Assembly (NCBI GenBank): GCA_947385775.1
Contig: CANDMI010000006.1
Location: 1-64,000, forward strand
Source of the DNA: an uncultured Eubacterium sp.
Lineage (GTDB): Bacteria > Bacillota > Clostridia > Lachnospirales > Lachnospiraceae
Reading direction: 5' to 3'
Length of the DNA: 64,000 bases
Below are positions 8,272 through 17,600 of this stretch, piece by piece. The notes below the pieces were generated by a model, which worked only from the letters and a program-made list of their open reading frames with translations, was not told where the DNA came from and made no database searches. Made by a program: the position numbers and the translations under genes. Each line of letters opens with the position of its first letter. Position 1 is the stretch's first letter.

Positions 8272-10451
8272 AATGGATCGCCTTTGTAGACTGCCTATAC
8301 CTAGAAAACATCCAAATTCCGGAAACCGTTACCGAAATCGATGCCATGGCATTCCATACCTGCATTGGCTTAAAAACCATCCAAATCCCGAAAAACGTTT
8401 CGGAAATCTCGGAAGATACTTTCGTATTCTGCCTAAATCTGGAAGAGATCACCGTAGCGGAGGGAAATCCCGTTTTTTATAGTAAGGACGGCGTGCTGTA
8501 TAAAAATGACAATGGGGAAAAAACCCTTTTTTCATGCCCGCTTGGGAAAAAAGGGAGTTTAGACATTCCAGAAGGCACAACAAAAATCGGCTTTTGCGCT
8601 TTTAACCACCGTTCAACCAAATTGGCCGAAGGCGGTATCTTTCGCGTTGACGACCCTAGGTTTGGGTATGGCTGTATGCTCTTAGAAAGCGTCACCATCC
8701 CGGACAGCGTGACAAAAATTTATGAATACGCCTTTTATAACTGTGCTGGGCTAAAAAGCATACGGCTCCCAGCCTCATTCGACGGTATCTATCCAAACGC
8801 CTTTTCATACTGCACAGGCCTGGAAAACATCGATGTCTCAGATAACAATCCATCCTATTCATCCGAGGACGGCGTACTTTATAACCACGATAAGACACAA
8901 CTGGTCTGGTATCCAGCCAAAAAACAGGATACATTCAACATACCGCAAGGCGTGACGGATATTTGCGTCAAAGGCTTTTCCAAAGACGCAAGCCTAAAAA
9001 CCATACATATTCCAAACAGCCTTACAAATATCTGTCCAAAAGCATTTTATTCTTTATCCGGCTTAGAAGCGCTGGAAGCAGATGACGATCATCCAAATTT
9101 TAAGTCCATAGACGGCGTGTTATACAGCAAAGACGGAAAGGAACTTTTATTTTTCCCTGACGGAAAGAAGAGCAGCTTTGAAATTCCGGAGGGCGTGACA
9201 ACCCTTTCGGCTACGTTATATGCAAAGCTTACCAGCATAACCATCCCAGTTTCCCTTACAGAGATTTCTCTTGATAGCTTTGGAGGATGCAAGCTCCTGA
9301 CGGAAGTAAACGTAAAAGAAAGCAACGCAAAGTTTCGATCGGATGACGGCGTTGTCTACAGCAAGGACGGCACAAAGCTGTACATCTTCCCACGCGGAAA
9401 GCAGAGTGACAATTTCCAGGTTCCATCCGGCGTGACGCACATTGGAGAAAAAGCTTTTCGCTCCTGTGATGGCATAAAAAGCATAACCTTTCCATCGACA
9501 CTTACAAGCATTGGAGACGAAGCTTTTTACGACTGTGATGGCATAAAAAGCATAACCCTTCCATCGACGCTTACAAGCATTGGTTATGACGCATTTGATT
9601 CTTGCTATAATCTCACAGACGTTTATTATGCCGGCAGTAAAGAACAATGGGAAAAAATTGAAATAGACAGCGGTAACTGGGCATTATCAGACGCGACGAT
9701 ACACTATAATTCCACCCTGCCGGAGCCCACGCCGGAGCCAGACCCACAGCCTACGCCAAACCCGCAGCCTGTGCCTGATCCGAACCCGCCATACAACCCG
9801 CCTGCTCCGCCTGCTCCAACAACGCCCGTAACCCCAAGCGTCCCTGGCACGCCGACCGCGCCTGTAACTCCAAGCATCCCAAACACGCCGACTGCGCCTG
9901 TAACTCCAAGCGTCCCAAACACGCCGACGAACCCGCCATCAGACCCGGACGGCGCAGCCCCGTCGAATCCATCCGAAAAACCGGGCGGCTCCGTCGCGCC
10001 GGATACGCCTGCAAACCAAGACGGCGCGCTTAAAAAGGGCGAGGGCTTCCAGTTTGGACAAAACCTTTACCGGATTTCCAAAACAGGCTCGGAGGTCGCC
10101 TTTACCCAGGCCGACTCTAAAAAAAGCGTCATCATCCCATCGACGATTTCGTTTAACGGCACGGACTATAAGGTAACGTCAATTACGGCAAACGCGTTTT
10201 CCGGAAATAAAAAGCTTACGAAAATCACGATCGGAAAAAACGTGAAGTTCATCAAAAAGAATGCGTTTAAGGGCTGTAAGAGCCTAAAGAGCATTATTAT
10301 CAAGTCGAGAAAGCTAAAAAAGGTGGGAAAAAACGCGTTCAAAGGCATCCACGCAAAAGCTAAGATCAAGGTTCCTTCGCTAAAAGCGCAAAAATATAAA
10401 AAGCTGCTCAAAGGCAAGGGACAGGGGCAGTATGTGAAGATTACGAGGTAG
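8268..10451 (+). CDS. BspA-like surface protein 2, C-terminal part (continues after -1 shift)
   Basis: This frame continues the protein begun at 7768; the joined product would be about 894 residues. The first in-frame ATG is at 8346, with no convincing SD, so separate translation is unlikely. It carries roughly twenty LRR_5 units, a proline/threonine-rich spacer (about 9715-10020) with repeats of the type TPTAPVTPSVPN, and a C-terminal module almost identical to that of the first BspA protein (KLKKVGKNAFKGIHAKAKIK), ending GQYVKITR. The strong likeness of the ends of both paralogues suggests tandem duplication with divergence of the repeat region. Confidence 0.85.
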   Translation: MEWIAFVDCLYLENIQIPETVTEIDAMAFHTCIGLKTIQIPKNVSEISEDTFVFCLNLEEITVAEGNPVFYSKDGVLYKNDNGEKTLFSCPLGKKGSLDIPEGTTKIGFCAFNHRSTKLAEGGIFRVDDPRFGYGCMLLESVTIPDSVTKIYEYAFYNCAGLKSIRLPASFDGIYPNAFSYCTGLENIDVSDNNPSYSSEDGVLYNHDKTQLVWYPAKKQDTFNIPQGVTDICVKGFSKDASLKTIHIPNSLTNICPKAFYSLSGLEALEADDDHPNFKSIDGVLYSKDGKELLFFPDGKKSSFEIPEGVTTLSATLYAKLTSITIPVSLTEISLDSFGGCKLLTEVNVKESNAKFRSDDGVVYSKDGTKLYIFPRGKQSDNFQVPSGVTHIGEKAFRSCDGIKSITFPSTLTSIGDEAFYDCDGIKSITLPSTLTSIGYDAFDSCYNLTDVYYAGSKEQWEKIEIDSGNWALSDATIHYNSTLPEPTPEPDPQPTPNPQPVPDPNPPYNPPAPPAPTTPVTPSVPGTPTAPVTPSIPNTPTAPVTPSVPNTPTNPPSDPDGAAPSNPSEKPGGSVAPDTPANQDGALKKGEGFQFGQNLYRISKTGSEVAFTQADSKKSVIIPSTISFNGTDYKVTSITANAFSGNKKLTKITIGKNVKFIKKNAFKGCKSLKSIIIKSRKLKKVGKNAFKGIHAKAKIKVPSLKAQKYKKLLKGKGQGQYVKITR

Positions 10452-10487
10452 GATGCGGATCGCGCGCTTTTATGATAATGCCGTAAG

Positions 10488-10522
10488 CGGGAAAGAAAGG
10501 CTTAAAAAACCTTTCTTTCCCG
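10488..10522. terminator. Strong stem-loop between convergent genes
   Basis: CGGGAAAGAAAGG (10488-10500) and CCTTTCTTTCCCG (10510-10522) form a perfect 13-bp stem with a 9-nt loop. It sits between the convergent BspA-like gene and the kinase, so it probably acts as a terminator, although no clear T run follows on either strand. Confidence 0.6.
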
Positions 10523-10550
10523 TGTAAATTAAATGGACATAATAGCGGCT

Positions 10551-12005
10551 TTATTGTATTTTAAGCTCAAACCAAAAGCAGGCTCCCGCCCCATTTTCAC
10601 TAATGACCCCGTACCGCGAAGCGTGGGCGTTTAAAATTTCCTTTACAATGGATAAACCAAGCCCCGTCCCATGTTCGCTGCGCCTGCGCTCGCGGCTGGT
10701 AAAATACCGATCCCAAATATAGGGAATGTCCGCCTTAGGAATCCCCTGCCCATGGTCATATATTTCTACCCGGACGTTTTGCTCTTTTCGATACGCCAAA
10801 ACGCCTACAACCTGATCCTCGCCCACATGGGTGATGGCATTCGCAATCAAGTTATAAAACACCTGGGAGATCCGCTGTTCATCCGCCATAGCCATAAGTC
10901 CCGGCTCTATGCGCCGCTCCATCAAAATCCCCTGCCGCTCACAAACAACGCGAAACTGAAAAGAAACTTTTTGCGCAAGCTCACTTAAATGGACAGGCTG
11001 AAAATCAAAGGCCGCACAATTGCTCTGCAACACAGAATAATCCAAAATATCATTGACCAAAAGCGTCAGCCGCTTGGCTTCCCGTTTTATAACCGCCGCG
11101 TCGCTTTGGCATTCTTCTTTGTTTTTCCATGACAGATCCTCGATCTTTTCCGCATAGCCGCCAATCAGCGTCAGAGGCGTTTTTAAATCATGGGTAATAT
11201 TGGCAAGCAGCTCACGGCGGGATTTTTCCAGTCTGGATAAACTCTTCGCCGCCGCATCCAAAGAATCAGACAGCGCGTCCAGCTCCGCGCAAAAGCCCTT
11301 TTCAAACGCCGCGTCCTCCCCCGCGCCCGTAAGTTTTCCCGCCTGAGCGCAAATTGCCAAAACAGGCTTTGTAAACCGCTTGGCAAAAAAAAGGCAAGGA
11401 TAAAGCCCACAAAAAGCAGCAGCCCGGTAACGGCAAACAGGATTGTCCGAAGTATTTTAACGGTTGGCTGCACCGCGCCCACCGGAGTGTTCATATAAAG
11501 CGCAACCGTTTTATCCCCACAATGAATGAGCTTTCCATATACTAAATGGCTGCCGCCGATCTCGGTGGCAGGCGTAAACGAAACGTACCCGCCAGGGCTT
11601 TCCAAAAGCCCCTGCAAAAATGAGGCGTAACCTTTTGGCAAATTCCGGTACTTCCCGATCTGCCAGCTCTGCTTTTTTTGTTTCTTCTTCCTGACTTTCT
11701 TGCTCCTGCGCGTATGCCGGGCTGTATTCGTCCACCCGGCATAAAATATTCCCGTCCATATCTGTCAGGATGACCTGCATGGAATTTTCATAGGCAATCC
11801 GGTCAACAATATGATAATCCCCTTCCTTTTCCATATTTTCAGCAATTTCACCCGCCGCGCGTTTCACATTTTCCAACTGCATCCAGTCATAAAAGCTTTG
11901 AAGAAAGACCGTCTGGAGCAGCCACAGGAGCGCCAGCGTGACCATAGAAAGCATCGCGAAATATTTCCACAGCTTTATCCCGATAGAATTTTTACTTAAT
12001 TTCAA
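10551..12005 (-). pseudogene. Sensor histidine kinase with two compensating frameshifts
   Basis: Three consecutive pieces make one kinase. The N-terminal piece (12005 to about 11635) has a membrane segment and the start of an extracytoplasmic domain. The middle piece lies in another frame (about 11635-11385) and finishes the sensor domain, the second membrane segment and the start of the HAMP linker. The C-terminal piece (about 11385-10551) has the dimerisation box ITHDLKTPLTL, N box NLIANAITH, G1 DHGQGIP and G2 GTGLGLSIVKE. Removing one A from AAAA near 11635 and adding one T to the T8 run at 11381-11388 (coding strand) restores a full 480-codon kinase. As read, translation stops early. It overlaps the response regulator gene by 14 bases, the usual operon layout. 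Confidence 0.85.
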
Positions 12006-12660
12006 ATTTATATCCCACTCCCCGAAACGTTACGATATAATCCCGACACTCTCCAAGATGGCCCCGAAGCAGCTTAACCTGCCAGTCAACCGTGCGATCT
12101 TCCCCGCAATAATCATATCCCCACACAGCGTTTAAAATAGCGTCCCTTGATAACGCTATGCCTTTGTTTTTTACAAAATAAAGCAGCAGATCGTATTCCT
12201 TCGCCGTCAATTCCACCCTATCTTCATCGATATAGACATTCCGCCCAAGCGCATCTATCCTGATCCTGCCCATTAAAATGCCCTCTTCCTTTCGCCTGGG
12301 CTGTCGGCGGCTTGTCACAACGCGGATTCTTGCCATCAGCTCTTTTGGCGAAAACGGCTTAACCACATAATCGTCAATCCCAAGCTCAAATCCCATCAGC
12401 TTGTCATATTCCGCGCCCAGAGCCGAAAGCATGATGATCGGGATATCCTTACGCTTACGGATTTCTCTGCTTGCCGTATAGCCGTCCATATCCGGCATCA
12501 TAATGTCCATTACAATAACATCATAATCGTTTTGTCCGCAAAGCCAAACTGCCTCCCTGCCGCTTGCCGCCGTGTCCACAATATGCCCCTCATGCTCTGC
12601 ATATCTGGAAATCAGCTGCACTATATCCGTTTCGTCATCCGTTATCAAGATCCGCGCCAT
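11992..12660 (-). CDS. OmpR/PhoB-family response regulator
   Basis: The 222-residue protein has an N-terminal receiver domain, with acidic pocket DDE at 8-10, phospho-acceptor in VIVMDIMMPDMDGY (about D52) and the conserved Lys in VVKPFSP. A C-terminal winged-helix DNA-binding domain follows (ELTAKEYDLLLYFVKNKG, TVDWQVKLLRGHL, FRGVGYKFE). It is the partner of the broken kinase directly downstream, with overlapping reading frames. If the kinase is truly inactive, this regulator would be without its cognate input. No clear target genes can be named; the downstream gene order gives no transporter. Confidence 0.92.
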   Translation of the reverse strand: MARILITDDETDIVQLISRYAEHEGHIVDTAASGREAVWLCGQNDYDVIVMDIMMPDMDGYTASREIRKRKDIPIIMLSALGAEYDKLMGFELGIDDYVVKPFSPKELMARIRVVTSRRQPRRKEEGILMGRIRIDALGRNVYIDEDRVELTAKEYDLLLYFVKNKGIALSRDAILNAVWGYDYCGEDRTVDWQVKLLRGHLGECRDYIVTFRGVGYKFEIK

Positions 12661-12682
12661 GCCGCCACCCCTTTTTCATTTG

Positions 12683-12982
12683 TTAACGTCGAAACTTGCC
12701 ATTAACATAACTGTAGGAAGCCTTAACCCCTTCCTCATACTCCGTATCCGCAATGCCATTTTCAATGAGGAAAGCCTTGCGCGCATCCTCATCTTCTATT
12801 TCCGCCGCCTCTTTATAAACCTCATTGCGTTTCACGCTGCGCTGCCTGCCCGCCAAATAGCTGTATCCGCTGGCATCCTTAGCGGCCTGCGTTTTCGTTC
12901 CAGCCGCCAAAACCGGAGCCGCTTGTAACATACAAGCCGCCACAGCAGCCGCAATCCCTGCAAATCTGATCGTCCTTTTCAT
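12683..12982 (-). CDS. Small secreted protein of unknown function
   Basis: A 99-residue protein with a clear signal peptide (MKRTIRFAGIAAAVAACMLQAAPVLA). The mature part is charged and helical, with EVYKEAAEIEDEDARKAFLIENGI and a C-terminal segment GVKASYSYVNGKFRR. No family is recognised. The start at 12982 is chosen over an upstream frame extension because GGAAGGTGG sits before it and the signal peptide begins there. It lies directly upstream of the response regulator gene (22 bases) and may be the first gene of the operon, so it could be a sensed or regulated extracytoplasmic factor. Confidence 0.75.
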   Translation of the reverse strand: MKRTIRFAGIAAAVAACMLQAAPVLAAGTKTQAAKDASGYSYLAGRQRSVKRNEVYKEAAEIEDEDARKAFLIENGIADTEYEEGVKASYSYVNGKFRR

Positions 12983-13151
12983 AAAATCCACCTTCCTTAT
13001 TTTTATTTGCCGGCCTGCTTGCCGGTGTCTATAATATAATCCCAAAATGTGGAACCTATATTTGACTTATTAGGAATCTGTGTGGAATCCGCGCCGCTAA
13101 AAAATAAAAGGCGCATATTTAGTATACTGTATCCCGCAAATATAAGTCAAT

Positions 13152-13223
13152 GCGCAAAGTTAGCTGCAAAGCTACGGAAAAGCGCCGCAGGCGCCTTTGC
13201 GAATGGCGCGGGCTGAACTTTAC
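13152..13223 (+). repeat. Dispersed intergenic repeat, copy A
   Basis: This roughly 70-bp unit contains a hairpin (AAAGCGCCGCAGGCGCCTTT) and ends in GAATGGCGCGGGCTGAAC. It is nearly identical to the reverse complement of 32771-32840, and its right end recurs at 41144-41181 and 43432-43472. Confidence 0.8.
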
Positions 13224-13242
13224 AGCATATTTAAAATATCCC

Positions 13243-14034
13243 TTATCCTATCTTTTGATTATGCCCTGAATTTCCCGCATATGGAAACCGCGGCCCACAC
13301 AAATGAAAAGAAAGATCCTCCCTGTCCACGAACCCCACCGTTTTATCGCTGTCATATAATTCAAGCAAAAACGCCGCCATCTGTTCGCCCGTATGATACG
13401 CTCCAAAGGCTTTGTCATAATCATACGCACTGACATCATTTGCAACCATGCCAAACTCTGTTTTTGTAGCGGCAGGCGCGAAAACCTTCGCGCGCATTTT
13501 TGCGTAAGCCGCGTCCAATTCCCATGCCAGCCCTTCTGTAAACGCGCTGACATAAAACTTCGTCGCGCAATACGTGACTGCGTTAGGCACGATCGTATAG
13601 CCGCCGCAGGATGAAACGTTAATAAGCTGCGCCCCCTGCGTATCCTTAAAATCCCTGGCAAACAGAGACGAAAGGGCCGTCAGCGATTCCACATTTAAGC
13701 GCAGCATCCTGCCAGCCTTATCGAGATCCTGCTCCCATACGCTGTCATAATCCCCAAAGCCCGCATTGTTGATCCATGTCTTTAAAGGATACGCCCTTAC
13801 GCTTTCGTATAGCTTAAAAACGTTTTGAACCACCGACAGATCACAAACCCGGATCACAATATCCAGCTTTGGATCAAACGCGCAAAGCTCCTTTCGCAAA
13901 TCTTCCAGCCTGTCTTTCCTGCGTGCGATTAAAATCAAATTGCTCCCCCGCCGCGCAAACGCTTTTGCCGTTTCATACCCGATCCCCGCACTCGCCCCGG
14001 TGATCGCCGTGTATCCGTTTTCCTTCCAAACCAT
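13243..14034 (-). CDS. Short-chain dehydrogenase/reductase (SDR)
   Basis: A 263-residue classical SDR. The nucleotide-binding motif TGASAGIG is at residues 12-19, NNAG at 89-92, catalytic Ser in INVSSCGG (about 141) and YCATK at 155-159 (catalytic Tyr and Lys). It should be an NAD(P)-dependent oxidoreductase in the cytoplasm; the substrate is unknown. It is divergent from a MerR-family gene, and its promoter has the stretched 19-bp spacer typical of MerR-controlled promoters, so it is very likely induced by an effector sensed by that regulator, perhaps a toxic carbonyl or lipophilic compound. Confidence 0.9.
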   Translation of the reverse strand: MVWKENGYTAITGASAGIGYETAKAFARRGSNLILIARRKDRLEDLRKELCAFDPKLDIVIRVCDLSVVQNVFKLYESVRAYPLKTWINNAGFGDYDSVWEQDLDKAGRMLRLNVESLTALSSLFARDFKDTQGAQLINVSSCGGYTIVPNAVTYCATKFYVSAFTEGLAWELDAAYAKMRAKVFAPAATKTEFGMVANDVSAYDYDKAFGAYHTGEQMAAFLLELYDSDKTVGFVDREDLSFHLCGPRFPYAGNSGHNQKIG

Positions 14035-14114
14035 TTACAAAACCTCCTCTTTTTTGATATAATTGTAAAAAGAAACGCATTTGCATTTTTAAATGAATCC
14101 GAAATGCAATACGC

Positions 14115-14145
14115 ATCATACAATGTAGAGTTTGCTCTATGTCAA
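14115..14145 (-). promoter_or_regulatory. MerR-type promoter of the SDR gene (19-bp spacer with internal dyad)
   Basis: On the minus strand TTGACA (14145-14140) and TATGAT (14120-14115) are separated by 19 bases, too long for unaided sigma-A polymerase. The spacer holds the dyad TAGAG-CAAA-CTCTA. This is the established architecture of promoters activated by DNA distortion by MerR proteins. Confidence 0.85.
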
Positions 14146-14155
14146 GAGGTAAGGG

Positions 14156-14536
14156 GTGATTTTTTTGGAATATTCCATCGGAGAATTTTCGAAGCTTACA
14201 AATTTAGGGATACATACCCTGCGCTACTATGAGCAGGAAAATTTAATTACGCCAAAACGCAACTCCAGCAACCGCCGCCGTTATTCGGAAAACGACCTTG
14301 CATGGATTCAGTTTATCAAACGCCTAAAAGACACCGGCATGCCGATCAAAGAAATACAACATTACGCAAAACTGCGCTCCCAAGGCGACGCTACTTTAAA
14401 TGAAAGAATGGAAATGCTGATAGATCACCGTAAATCCCTGCATCGGCAGATGGAAGCGTTGCAGGAACATATGGCAAAGTTAGACGATAAGATTTTATTT
14501 TACAGGGAAGAGATTGAGGGGTTGAAGAAGGAATGA
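14156..14536 (+). CDS. MerR-family transcriptional regulator
   Basis: A 126-residue activator. The N-terminal HTH reads YSIGEFSKLTNLGIHTLRYY, followed by the wing (PKRNSSNRRRYSENDLAWIQFI) and a long C-terminal coiled coil (about 75-120). It lacks a large effector-binding domain, like the TipAN/AdhR type. The frame opens with GTG at 14156; TTG at 14165 gives the more usual family start (EYSIGEF) and has AAGGGG upstream, so either may be used. It is divergent from the SDR gene, whose promoter carries its expected binding dyad. Confidence 0.9.
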   Translation: MIFLEYSIGEFSKLTNLGIHTLRYYEQENLITPKRNSSNRRRYSENDLAWIQFIKRLKDTGMPIKEIQHYAKLRSQGDATLNERMEMLIDHRKSLHRQMEALQEHMAKLDDKILFYREEIEGLKKE

Positions 14537-14604
14537 TTTAGCGGACGCGGCTGTCGCTTAAAAATATCCTCCTTTGCCCCTCGCGCATTCACAGCGCTAA
14601 CATA

Positions 14605-17600
14605 TTATAATTTTTCAAACCACACATCAATCAAATCTTGCACCAAATGCTTATATTGCTCTTGCACCTGCCGCAATGTAACCATATTTGTTTTCACTTT
14701 TCTTTCCCATATATATTTTGTAACTTCACTGAAATCCTGACTTTCAATAATTTCCCTAAAACACGCTTCTCGATCCTTACTATGGCGATATTTGTCCATT
14801 TGCTTTTTCATATGGAAAGCGCTATTCCAAGATGGAATATAATTTCTTTTCCAATATATTTCCAGCCAATAATCATAACTGATCCATTCATTATTCATAA
14901 TAAGCGCTGGATATTTGTCAAATCCTATAATTGGCAAGCTGCCAAATTGTTCTTCTTCAGAATCCACCATATTCCAAAACGATAAAAAGCCATCTTTCTG
15001 CGTTTTCTCATCAGCTGCAATACCTGTATTTTCCTGTTTTGAAATCGAAAACAAAATTGATTTACAGTTTTCTTTAACAGTAACCTTTAAAATCGTTACC
15101 AGCTCATGGAATGGCAAAAGATCATATTCAAATGCCTCCTGCGGCATTTGAAACATATATTCTTTTTTATCCAGCAGACTGGAATAAACATTTATTCCAG
15201 TTGCGCCTTTCCCAAGCAGACCAAAAAGCGTTCCTGTAAACTCCTGTTTCCAAGCATCCTGATCCAACTGATTAATCGGCATATTTTTATTTGGTATATC
15301 TAAAAACAACCGAAAATAAGGTTTTGAAAGTTCCAGCAGCACACTGTCAAATATAAAACCAGCATCGCTAATATAGTTTTCAAATACTTTTGCAGAAGCC
15401 GGAATAAAATTCCAGATAATATTATTCTCTGGTTTATCCCTTCGCAATTTTGAAAAATCCCGTAAAATTTTGTTTGTACCTTTTACAATTGTTCTGTAAT
15501 CATATTTTGATTTATGCCAGGCGCTCATAAAGCTCATATAGTGATTGTACTTTTTTTGCAAATCTTTTACCTGCGTATTTGTCATGGCAACAATGTTTTT
15601 ATTTGTTGTACGATCCAGCCAGAATGTCACATAAATGAATATATAATTTTTAAAAATTGATACGATTTGGTCTTCCATCCTGATTATATATTTTTGTTGC
15701 CCGCAATCCTTATGTTTTATATGCCATCTTTGTAAAAAATAATCCAACAAAGATAATGCGGACATATCCAGTGAATTTAAAAAATGATATAAATCAGAAT
15801 TATAATCCGGTTCCCAATCCTGAATGGATTGATGTAAAACTGCATCCACTATTTTAAGACCTATCATAAAAGTAAAAATTTCTGGCTCAGATGCTTTAAT
15901 ATCCCTTATATCTTCTTGATCTAAAAATTCTTTTTCTAATTTCACAGCATATTTCCATACACTTTTTGCATTATGCTCTTTTTTATAATATCTGTTTGCG
16001 CAGCAAGCTATTGACTGCATAAATTTTTGATGGTCTGCATCTATGTATAATTCTTTCGCAAGGCGCTGATAACATATTTTGGCAAACTGAATGCCATCCT
16101 CCAGGATCAGGCTGTACCTTTTATATGCTTTATATGTTAAATCACTACGCGCCGCATTAATGATTTCATGATTGCCTTCCGCAAGTATATCCAATTTCTC
16201 TGCGAATATATATCTTTGTTTTGTTCGATAACTATATCGACGCAAAAAAATCCCATTAAAGCTTGTGTTTGTTAATTGTTCATAGGCATGATCAGAGGGA
16301 TCTTTCACATAGTTAACCAGTTGCAAAGACATTAGCAGCTCTTCTTCCTTATCCCACAATAAAAACTTTTTATAATCATTACTAAATAAATAGAAATATC
16401 GGCTGCTTTTGACTTTATTTTGAATTTTATGCTCTAAATTTCGTTTCTTTTCCTGTGTTCCTACATCTGAAGGTTCCATCACGAATCCTTCTTCATAAAT
16501 TTTTTTTGTAAATTCCGCCACAACGGGTTTTTGATTCACCCAAATCGGAAAAAGCGGTGAAATGCACCAATGCTTGATTTGTGAAATGATTGTGGATTCC
16601 ATTTCATTTTCAAAGCTTTTAAAAAAAGATTCATCTTTATAACCTGCCAGATAAACCTGTTCCTGTTCTTCTGTCAGTTTATATGTGAAAGTAATGATCG
16701 TGCCGCGTTTCTTTAATTTTTTGCTTTTTTCACAAAATACATATCCGTCCTTTTTCCCAGAACATAGTGTTATTTCATTCGCCCTTTCTTCACTTTCCGA
16801 TTTCGTCAAAATCTTCATCTGATCTGTTATCGCAAAAACAGTGTGAAGCCCTATCCCAAAAGTTCCTGTCGGTCTTAACCACTTTGGCATTTGCTGCAAT
16901 TCATAACGGTATTGCTCTCTTTTTTTCCAGCTGTTTCCTACGATTAAAATATTTTCTTTTAATTCCGGAATACTGATCCCTATTCCAGAATCTTTAAATC
17001 TAAAAAATATTTGCCGGTTTTCAAGATCATAATTCAGCTGGATTTCGATTTTATACTTTTCATATATACCAGGATATTTGCGTTCCAATTCAAACGGAGA
17101 TATCCTTTTACTCTCATCTCCCAGTTCCGAACAGATATCCCTCCAAAGCTGCAACTTAGAAGCATCAATTGCATTCTGGATCAATTCCCGTAAAAAAATG
17201 AATTTTGCTTCATGATAAAGACTAATGCTTTCTATCAAACGAAATGCCTTTTCGGGTGACAGATTAAATTTCAGATTTTGATCAGAAGATACGGTATCTT
17301 CACCATTTATTTTAATTTTATAAGATATTTCTGGTATCTGTATATTTAACTTCGAAGGAAGTATCTGATGTTTATTGAGTTTGATATGAACGATTTCTTG
17401 TTCCATCCAACTTTTCCAGATAATGTGTTCTTTCACGGTTCGCTGGAACACTTTTTCCACTTTTTCAATCAATTTTTTTTCGTCTTTTTCATCCACCATC
17501 CATTCCCGACGGCATTCCGTTTCTATATATTCCTTTATTATATTTGCGACTATATTTATTTTTTCATCTGAAATGTAAAGTGTTTCAACGCTTTTATGTT

